Of a stretch of 64,000 bases of DNA, positions 55,662 through 64,000 are shown piece by piece; the first letter of the stretch is position 1; each line of letters starts with the position of its first letter. The stretch is from positions 2,753,042-2,817,041 of the forward strand of contig JAMWFC010000055.1 in NCBI GenBank assembly GCA_027475525.1. The letters run 5' to 3'. This DNA comes from Macrolepiota albuminosa. Taxonomy: Eukaryota > Basidiomycota > Agaricomycetes > Agaricales > Agaricaceae. Below the pieces are notes generated by a model, which saw only the letters and a program-made list of their open reading frames with translations, had not been told where the DNA came from and searched no databases. Position numbers and translations under genes: made by a program.

Positions 55662-58467
55662 ATGTCCAATATTGCTTCAATATCTTCTTCATCAACGGCT
55701 TCAGCGGCGGCTGCGACATCTTCATCCGCCACTAAAACTCTAACTGCGGCACCGAACCTCAAGGTAGGTCCAGGAGCCAGAGTATGTCGGCGATTGACAT
55801 CATTATCCACAGGTCGTTGGCATTATCCTGGCGATAGCTAGCGGCTGTCTTATTGGCTCAAGTTTTGTCTTCAAGAAGAAAGGTCTGCTACGGTCACAGG
55901 CCGGTGGTGTTGCAGGAGAAGGCGTTGCATATTTGAAATCGGTGAGTCTATCCAGGCTATGTGGAAGAACTCGGAACTGAGGTCGAGAAAAGGCACTATG
56001 GTGGACTGGAATGATAAGTGTGTAGATTGGTTTTTGTGGAATTTCCGAGCCTGAGTTCACTGGGAAACTGTAGTGATGATTCTGGGAGAGTTGTGTAACT
56101 TTGCCGGTGCGTTCTGCTGCTAACTCAGGCTATCCGCTGGTTGTATTGACTTGACTTCAGCTTACGCGTTTGTGGAGGCTATTGTTGTCGTAAGCCGCGT
56201 AGTTTTGACTTATTTGAATCTTCACCGATGGTTCCGGCTCCAAGACGCCCTTGGGCGCACTCTCCGTCGTTATCTGCGCTATTCTTTCGTCTATATTCCT
56301 CAAAGAGAAACTCACGTTTTTCGGCTGGCTCGGATGTGCATTATGTATAGTGAGTGTCGCTTTCTATTTTCTATCTGATGTTAGACGGCTATTCTATAGT
56401 TAGGATCTGTCATAATCGCTCTCAACGGCCCAACAGAGAGCGCTTCTGGTCAAATTAAGGAATTCCAAAAACTCTTCCTTTCTCCTGGTTTTCTCGCCTG
56501 GGGCTCTGTCCTTATTGGAGCGTCAGTTGTCATCGTCGTCTTCTTTGCTCCAAAGTCAGGCTTGGTCATTTGGTCTAGTAACAAACTGTTCTCACATGAT
56601 CCATCAGATACGGGACAAAAAGTATGCTGTGGTATATTATGGTCTGCAGTATGATTGGTGGGATCAGCGTCAGTGTTACTACTGGATTAGGTGCAGCCAT
56701 CGTCCAAACTGCTATGGGTGATAGTCAGGCATGTAAACTATCCCTTCTTCGTGCGAGAAACAACTGAACTTCACACAGTTTAAATTTTGGTTCATGTACT
56801 TTTTAATAGTGTTTGTAATTGTAACCCTTCGTAAGTTCCTCAAACCATACCTTCTACGCTAGACCCGATGATATCTTTGTAGTCACGGAAGTGTATTATT
56901 TGAACAAAGCTCTTGCCCTGTTTAATACTGGTAGGTCGTGCGCTGTCGTTATCGTGACAATAATCTCACATCGCCTTCCTCGTCTAGCTATGGGTTCGTT
57001 TCTCTGTATTTGGGTGTTACGTTTCTCATTTCTTTCTAGTGACGCCGACATATTACGTTATTTGTGAGTGTTCCTTGGTGGTATCTTCTTTCTGTTTATA
57101 CTTACACATATGCGAAGTCACTTTCTTTTCGATCGTGACAACGATTGTAAGTTTATCATCAACAGTGGAAGCAAGTTCTCTGAGTTTCAATCTGGTCTGT
57201 ATCACAGGTCCTTTTCCGAGGCCTCAAATCGTCTGTAGATAGAATCATTACTCTCGTCATGGGTTTTTTGGTCATCTGTGTGGGAATCATCGTCCTCCAA
57301 ATGTCCAAGGTCGACCCCCACTCTCTTGCCAAACTCGACCGGCGGTCTACCATCCTTCTCCAAGCTGCTCGCTCTCAGACAGAATCTCTCGAAGAAAAGG
57401 ACGCACTTGGCGTTGAGGACCCAGGCATGGATGCACTCCGAGGCTCTTTCGGTACAGTAGGAAGCATTATTCGCGCTCGGAGTGCCCGCCGGATGTCACA
57501 GAGTAGCTCTAACACCGCTAACCATCGCATACGGACTGTGAACTCGTCTGTCTACAACCGGGATTCTTCACGACCCTGGTCGCACGGAAACCACAATTTG
57601 GACGAGCACCCTAGTGGGCTCAAGCGCCATCAACTCTATGACGAGCCGATGCCTACGAGTGACATCAACTCGACATCGTCCGTACACGGTTCGCCGATCC
57701 CGGGCAAGCGCCAGATGATCAAGTTTGATAGTCAGGATGTCGTGCACCAGTATGACCGACCCGGGACAGGCGACGCGCATGTAACAGAGCATCGGAGGGC
57801 AATTGGCTCGCCCTTACCATCAGGATACCCGCCGTTGCCGCTACTCCCCTTTTCACGAACAGAGGGTCTCCCACCTCCGTCAACATCAACGACCGAATTG
57901 CTCGGGCACCATGAGGAGATCGAAGCGATAGAAGAGCAGAGCAGCGTGGGGGCAAGCGCGGGGAGCAGTACGAAACTAGGGAGTCCGTTCGGGAGCCCTA
58001 GGAATTCGACGAGCACTGTAGGACAAACATTGATTTTGCCTGCATCGCGATTCGCTCATGATAATGAGGCCCAGAGTGCTCCGCCTATAATGAGCCCGCA
58101 GGCAGGCTTTCCTGGGTCGCGGAAGAAACAAGGGGCACTAGACACCAAAGGCTTGTTTGTACATCATCAGTCGTCCAGCAGTGGGACTCTATTGTCGTTC
58201 CCGTCGGTCACTGACTCGGCGAGGAGTGAACCTTGGTATGAGGATGCCTCGGTGGCCTCAAAGCGAGCGGGCCATCGGGAACCGAACAAACGATACCCGA
58301 GAGGAGCGGGCGATGATGACCAGGAGGAGAGTGTCAGTTTATGGCGCAAAGGTGCAGAGGGTGAGGTGGATGATGGTGATGAACGGCCGTCGCCGGTCTC
58401 AACAGAGAGTACTTTGGGCACCATACGGCTTGTTACGCCAGCGTCAAGAGTCGAGAGTCGATTCTGA
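55662..58467 (+). CDS. NIPA-like magnesium transporter (DUF803) with long cytoplasmic tail
   Basis: Multi-pass membrane protein of the NIPA family, which carries Mg2+. ATG 55662 begins a Ser/Ala-rich exon spliced at 55764 to VVGIILAIASGCLIGSSFVF (helix 1, KKKG loop). Later exons encode ILGELCNFA, TPLGALSVVICAILSSIFL, KEKLTFFGWLGCALCI, GSVIIALNGPTE, LAWGSVLIGASVVIVVFF, GDSQFKFWFMYFLIVFVIV, TEVYYLNKALALFNTA, TPTYYVI and a last helix MGFLVICVGIIVLQ, all in NIPA order. The tail from about 57310 adds some 385 residues rich in Ser and Arg, probably disordered. The intron at 56729-56778 is GC-AG type; using a GT donor three bases upstream would create a stop. Exon limits in 55930-56110 are less certain. 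Confidence 0.88.
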
Positions 58468-58980
58468 TGAGATACCCTGTCATTACGAATATATCTGTCT
58501 TTCGTTAACCTCACCCCACGCCTTATGGCTTCACTCTTGTTCCGCCAACATTTCCTTCTCTGCCGCTTCCCCTGCTCGCCATGATACGCACGCTACTCTC
58601 TGGATTTTATGGGGTTTCATTACATATTTGCATTCTAGAGTATCTTATTATACTTATAGCTGGACATCTTTTCTTTTCTATTGGCTATCGCACATACGAT
58701 GCCTGTACCACCGATGCTAGAACAGAGCGGACTGTGTATCCATCCATTCAAGGAATGCAGAATCCTTTTTTGAAAAAGACTGTTAACACTAAGGTAACAT
58801 TTCACCAAAACAAGTTATTGAATGTGCAAGGAGTTTCCGTTCATGCTATATTGATGTATACGTACAGTATGGTTACAGATATTGATCTAATGATGCACAA
58901 CGAAGGAAACAGGAAATGTCAATACAAGCACAACAAAAATTCAATCAATAGATAGCGAAAAAAGAAAGAGGAGAAAGTTA
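58468..58980. other. Short intergenic region between convergent genes
   Basis: 3' flanks of the NIPA and adenylate cyclase genes. No gene supported. Confidence 0.65.
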
Positions 58981-61900
58981 CTATATACTATTCAACAGTG
59001 AGAGGATATGCTCCAACGTCCGTTCATCAAGCTCTTCGCGTCGCTCCAAAGCTGAGACAATTCTATGCTTGTTTAATGATAATGGCTGAGGTGTAAGGGT
59101 TTGAAGTGGGGATGAGGATTGGAATGGGTATTCTTTCTTCAGCGCTGAGATGGCGTTGACCACCCTCGTCGCCAACGAATCTAGTAGGGCCATCAGTTCG
59201 GCATCGGTAGACTGTGCGTTCATGGGAGGTAAGAGAACGTTGGGGTCGCCAAACAATTTGAGCGATGGAGAACATTCTGAGAGCTCATTCTCCAAGCTGA
59301 GGGTTTGCATGCTGCCCTTTCGTTCCGGTACAACATTGAATATACGGGAAGTGGTGAGGGTCTCAAGACGCAAGCAGATCAGACCAAGTTCTCGCATTTG
59401 CTCAACACTGAAAGGTACTCGAGAACCAGACTCCGCGATGCCTTCTGGTACACAATTCTGACGGCCGGCCAAATGAGAGGGATATAGACATGAGATATTC
59501 TCTGGAACTTCCAAACCCTTGAGCTTGACTTCACCAACATCAACGATGTGTAAGCCCATTTGACGAATTTCCTCAACGGCTTGGGTGGGCTGGTTCTTGG
59601 TATGCTCGGTCTCGGTCTCGCCGTAGATTGAGGCCTTGATTTCACGGAGGATTTCAGCGCTGCACATGATCTCGCCGCCAGCAGCGTTTCCGCAGATACG
59701 AGAAGATCGATTGACCATGGTTCCGAAGTAATCCATCCGGTGAGTGATTGGGTCGGGCTCAGGGGATGGAAAACCACAATGGATACCCATACGAACGCTC
59801 AGGCCACGAGCAATGAGGTTGCCACTGGTATCGTAAATGGGTTTTCCATCCTCACACTCAAGGATCTCCAATGGCCAAGCGACCTCAATCAGCTCGGACT
59901 GAACCCGCAAACACCACCAAACGGCAGCGAGGGAGGTGGGAAACGCGCACATGAAAGCGTCACCTTCAGTCTTGACCTCGTACCCGCCACAAAATCTCAG
60001 CAATCGTCTCAAAAGTGCATTGTGGGCTCTGTGTGCCGTCGCCATGCCTGGATTGACCTCCCAAAGATGTGTCGAGTTCCTGATATCGCTGAAAACAAGT
60101 GCGATATGCCCGACCGGAGCTGAAACCTCTCCATCTAGCCTTGCAAGTTGTCGATCCAGAATATGTGTTTTCTTCTTCGGTCCCTCCATCTCTGGCGCCT
60201 CCGCAAGCCCAATGACCATGATCATCGTACTTCCTTCCGCCCCGTAACTGATCGCAAAATCTCTCAACTTCTGTGCAGCAATCATCGGATCTCCTCTTTC
60301 CGTCCGTGCAATATCCACCGCAGTCTGGAAGGACACAAAGTCCCACAGACTACGATCGGCGATGATCACAAATTCATCTTTCAGCATGAGCGGGTATGTG
60401 AACACGTCCGGACGCGCATTGACCGCGGGCATGCATTGATAGAACCCAAACGACCTCGAGACATCCACCAGCCCATTAACCAGCCCCGAAGGACTCACCC
60501 ATCCCTCTGCCGTCCGAATCCTGGCTGTCTCCAAACGATCAAACGGGTCATGTCGGCGTGCAACAAGCTGCGCTACGCCTTGGCTAGACACAACCGCCAA
60601 CGAGTCCCCTGCATTCGCAACATACATCGTTCTCGCATTCTCTTTCTCCTGGAAATACACCACGATTCCCGAAGCGCCACTCTCTATCGTCGCCTGGTCC
60701 ACTGGCAGGCTGAACCTGAAGTCCCTCTCAATGGTCCCTGCCGAGTTTTTTCTTGGATCTCTAGGTGGTCTCCTCAACGCCTGAATCAGACAACGGTTCA
60801 TCTCAAGGAAAGAACGACGCAACGCATCGGGCACGTCGTCCCCGTGCTTCATGTTGTTCAACGCGTGCACAAAGTTCCCTACGAATCGGTCGCGTAGGTA
60901 CTTTGCGAGTCGATTCGCGTGTGCACCGGGACACCCAGGTCTCGGCGGCTGGCTCCGCCCAAACATCGCAAACACCGCTCCGACGTTCTGCGTTTCGGCC
61001 TTTATCTCTTGCACCAGATCGAGCATGTTAAGAGTATCGTTCTTCCCAAGCGCATCGGCAATGCCATAGGACATCTTGAGTATGGTAGAGGCAGACGTGC
61101 GAACACGCCGGTCGTCCATCTCTTCGGGGGTATCAGCGGTGCCGTTGTGCACTGTGGGGAGCGTGACGTCCATAAGACCTAGGACGCGCAGCTGAGTCAG
61201 GTCAGTGAAGCTCGACAGGTTAGAAGAAGGGGCGTTGGGATGTTTCGGGGGTCCATGGCCATAATACGTCTGCCGCTTTTCGACTTTGATTTGAAGGCGC
61301 TTGTTGCCGGAGAGATTGAGGTATTTGAGCGTTTTATTGAAGTTCCTACAGGATTACAAAACGTGAGTAAAGCAAATCAGCCACAGAAGAAGAAAGAGAG
61401 TACCAATTCCAATCAAACTCGAAATTGTTAGTATTATACTTCAGCTGATTACTTCCTACATCCAAACTCGTCAACGCTCTCAGCATTTGCAACTCCTGTG
61501 GAAGCGTAACGAGCCTGTTCCCGTTCAAATAAAGCGTCGTCAACCGCTCAAGTCTATGGAGATCCTCTGTTGGTATATTGGCGATCTTATTCCCGCTAAG
61601 ATACAGCTCCTCGAGCTGCGTGAGCCCGCGGAAAAATCGTGTGGGGAGATCCTGAAGATCGTTAAAAGAAAGGTTGAGCACGCGAAGTTCGCGGAGGTGC
61701 ATTATGCGACGAAGCGCGTCGTCGGACAGTCGGTTTTCGCCGAGGTAAAGACGTTTAAGGGAGTTTACGAGGGGAGGACACAAAGAGGGTGCAGCCGAGC
61801 CATTAGCGTTGACCAGCGATGTCGTTGACGCTTTCCTATGCACTTCTTCATGCAGGGCCAATGTCGACGTTGAACCATCCGCAGACTCGGAGGTGAGCTC

Positions 61901-64000
61901 ACGAACCGGTGGATCATGCCACATTTCCAAAAAGTTGGACGTAACATTGATCCTCTCCAACTTTTCACAGTGCCACAACTCCAACGGCAACTGCGTCAAG
62001 CTGTTATTATGTGCATCCAGATCCGTCAGCCGCTGCAGATTGCCAAGAGTCTTGGGAAGCTCGTTGAGTTTGTTATCGGAACACGAGAACGTCTCGAGGT
62101 CCTTGAGGTCGCCAAGAGTTTCGGGGATACTCTGGAATGAGTTATGGTCTAGCCGGAGGTGTCTGAGTGAGGATAGGTGGCCTAGTGCGCATCGGTCCAG
62201 GGAGGAGAGTTTTGCATGGGAGATGTCGAGGGAGGTTAGCGTAAATGTGCGGCCAACTGGGCCAGGGAGGAGTGAGAGCTGAGTTATTTCATTGTGTGAA
62301 GCGTCGAGGGTTCTGAGGCAGGGTCCGAGGGAGAGGTCTAGCCCCTGCACGGCATTATGGTCTGCAGATAGGTACTGGAGCTGTGGAAGCATCGATACGG
62401 CGGAGAGGTTCGTTATGACGTTCCGCCGGCAATCGAGCTTGCGCAGGTGGATAAGATCGGCGCATTCATCTGGGAACTGGGAGATGTGGTTCCCAACGAT
62501 GGTCAGGGACTTGAGCTGAGTGAGTTTGCCAATTTCTTCGGGGAGCTCAGATATCATGTTGAAGGAGATGTCGAGGTCTGCGAGGGACTTGATTTGGCAT
62601 ACGATAGAAGGGACGGTGCGGAACTTGTTGTTGGATATGTTGAGGACTGTGAGGGAGTGTAGGCGAGGGAAGTACCATGGCAGATTCTCGATCCTGTTGT
62701 TCTGCAAGTACAGATATTCAAGTGACGAGTTGTCCAAGAATGCTTGGTCGAGATTTCCGATGCGGTTTGAGGAGAGGTCGAGTTTGCGAAGGTTAGATAG
62801 ATGCGGTACACTCTTGGGAACAGTCTTCATTGACATGTTGGATAGCCGGAGGTCGAGAAGAGATGTACATGATTGGACAAAGTCAAGTGGGATCTCGAGC
62901 ATTGGGTTTCCAGAGAGCTTAAGCGAAATAACCTTTTCGGCGTTCTTGTGGACTGCAATAGGGATGGCGACAAGAGCACGCCCCTCGAGATCGACGTTTT
63001 CGAAAGAGTTAATCGTCACTTGCTTGTCCTGTAAAGAGTGAGCACATAAAATTGCATGTATTGAGCATCTACTCACTGGCGTAAAAAGACTACTTCGATA
63101 GATGAAACGGATGAGGAAGGACAATTTGTCGCCTTGAAGAAGAACGATTCCGTCATTTGCATCGTATCCGTGGTGCTCCAGTCGCCTCTTAATGAGGTTC
63201 GCCGGTTTCTCCGTCATACCGAGCAACCGCTCTCTTCCTCGTTCCCTAACATACAGCCGATAGGTCTCGTGTTTGGGAATGAACAACTTCTCATTCAGCG
63301 ACGGCACCAACTCAGCGACGGTCGTCGTGAGGAACATCTTCGCCTCGTGGAAAGAGTCGTCATCCTTGTAGATGCGCACAATATATGGCGTAGCTCGTTT
63401 CCTAGGGACTTTTTTCGTGCGCTTCCGATGGTGCATTTGCAGGTTCGTACTAGCGTTTGAATCGCCAGGCTCGAGGTCATGAGAGTCCACATCAACTTCC
63501 TTCGGCTTAGCAAACTCCATACGCCCATCCACACCAACAACCTTCGGATCCAGATACACCGGTCTATCGTCCTCATCCGCCGAACTCTCATTATCATTGT
63601 TCACCTCCAAATCGCGGGTATCGACTCCCCAACTCTCCGGCGCAGTCCAAGATGGCTTGCTTGTAGGAGACGAATGAAGCACGACCTTTCCAAGCACTTG
63701 GTCCTTCGGTGAGATCCCGCTCGTCCTATTGGATAAAATCCTGCAATGCCGTTTTTCAGCGGGGGACGTAGGATGGAAAGGGTCTGAGAATTCTCCAGAA
63801 AAATGAAGAGGGCGGTAGTAGTCGCTGCCCGGCTCGAACCCGCTGCTGAATGAGCTGGATTCTTGGCTAGTATCGTACCTCGGCGCAGGTTGTCCACCTG
63901 CGCCGATGATGCCCTCTTTTATGAGTTCCGGTACGCCCCATTGCGACAGGTCGATATTCCGCAACGCATCTTTATCGTACTCGTCCGGTTCGGGTTTCAG
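58981..64000 (-). CDS. CYR1: Adenylate cyclase, Ras/Galpha-responsive fungal type; N-terminus outside window
   Basis: Makes cAMP from ATP and feeds the PKA pathway; peripheral membrane enzyme activated by Ras or G-alpha in fungi. About 1,640 residues are visible. Domain order: Ras-association-like segment (YIVRIYKDDDSFHEAKMFL, near 63380), about twenty leucine-rich repeats (62950-61430), PP2C-like domain (61130-60250; AGDSLAVV), class III cyclase domain beginning IALVFSDIRNSTHLWE near 60100 with metal-binding Asp and FGTMVNRSSRICG, then a C-terminal tail to TAG at 58981. Introns: 61346-61403, which joins FEFDWNW to FNKTLKYLNLSGN, and an in-frame 48-nt intron at about 63029-63076. The PP2C-like part seems to lack several metal-binding aspartates. 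The open frame continues to position 64000, so the start lies beyond. Confidence 0.95.

Noticed and set aside
1..64000. CRISPR arrays, operons, ribosome binding sites, rRNA genes
   Set aside because: No spaced identical repeats of that kind, no polycistronic layout and no rRNA sequence were seen; the DNA is eukaryotic.

Overview
The window is fungal nuclear DNA, almost certainly from a mushroom-forming basidiomycete (Agaricomycetes). Genes are dense and cut by many introns of about 50-76 nt. The recognisable products are fungal: a Cyr1-type adenylate cyclase with RA, LRR, PP2C-like and cyclase domains, a phosphoinositide-specific phospholipase C, a Cps1-type GT2 synthase, a GH2 beta-mannosidase, a NIPA-like transporter, Nog1 and aminopeptidase P. 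LTR retrotransposons of both Ty1/Copia and Ty3/Gypsy type are present.

Layout. 1-2321: 5' part of a Copia element on the minus strand (gag-pol start, primer site, LTR). 2322-13874: first copy of an 11.5-kb segment holding AT-rich relic DNA, a proline-rich membrane-protein gene (-), a phospholipase C gene (+) and a weak gene remnant. 13875-24170: Ty3/Gypsy element (5' LTR, gag, protease, RT-RNaseH-integrase, an intron-containing antisense gene, polypurine tract, partial 3' LTR). 24310-24409: gap of exactly 100 N. 24410-25096: 3' end of a Nog1 gene. 26448-30138 (-): aminopeptidase P with a long repetitive N-terminal extension. 33188-34950 (-): GT2 polysaccharide synthase. 36100-38744: AT-rich, CpG-poor DNA with fossil copies of the membrane-protein 3' exon and a decayed Copia LTR. 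38744-50183: second copy of the 11.5-kb segment, running directly into the beta-mannosidase gene (50231-53841, +). 55662-58467 (+): NIPA transporter. 58981-64000 (-): adenylate cyclase, continuing past the window.

Two points control how everything else should be read. First, 13 places carry a direct tandem duplication with a period of exactly 77 bp. They fall in unrelated contexts (LTR, gag-pol, introns, exons, intergenic DNA), and two are single in the other copy of the 11.5-kb segment. This is the signature of contigs from a k=77 de Bruijn assembly placed end to end without merging their shared k-mer. It explains most apparent frameshifts in the gag-pol, Nog1 and aminopeptidase P genes. Second, copy 1 of the 11.5-kb segment is a block bounded by such joins and by LTR elements, so it may be the second haplotype of a dikaryon placed in the same scaffold rather than a real duplication.

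The most novel biology is the six-exon antisense gene between pol and the 3' LTR of the Gypsy element (22354-23646, -). Also notable are an apparent double -1 frame arrangement of gag/protease/RT, the aminopeptidase P fusion, and an adenylate cyclase whose PP2C-like domain lacks key metal-binding aspartates. Membrane phosphoinositide signalling (PLC) and cAMP signalling (adenylate cyclase) genes lie in the same window, but nothing here shows co-regulation.
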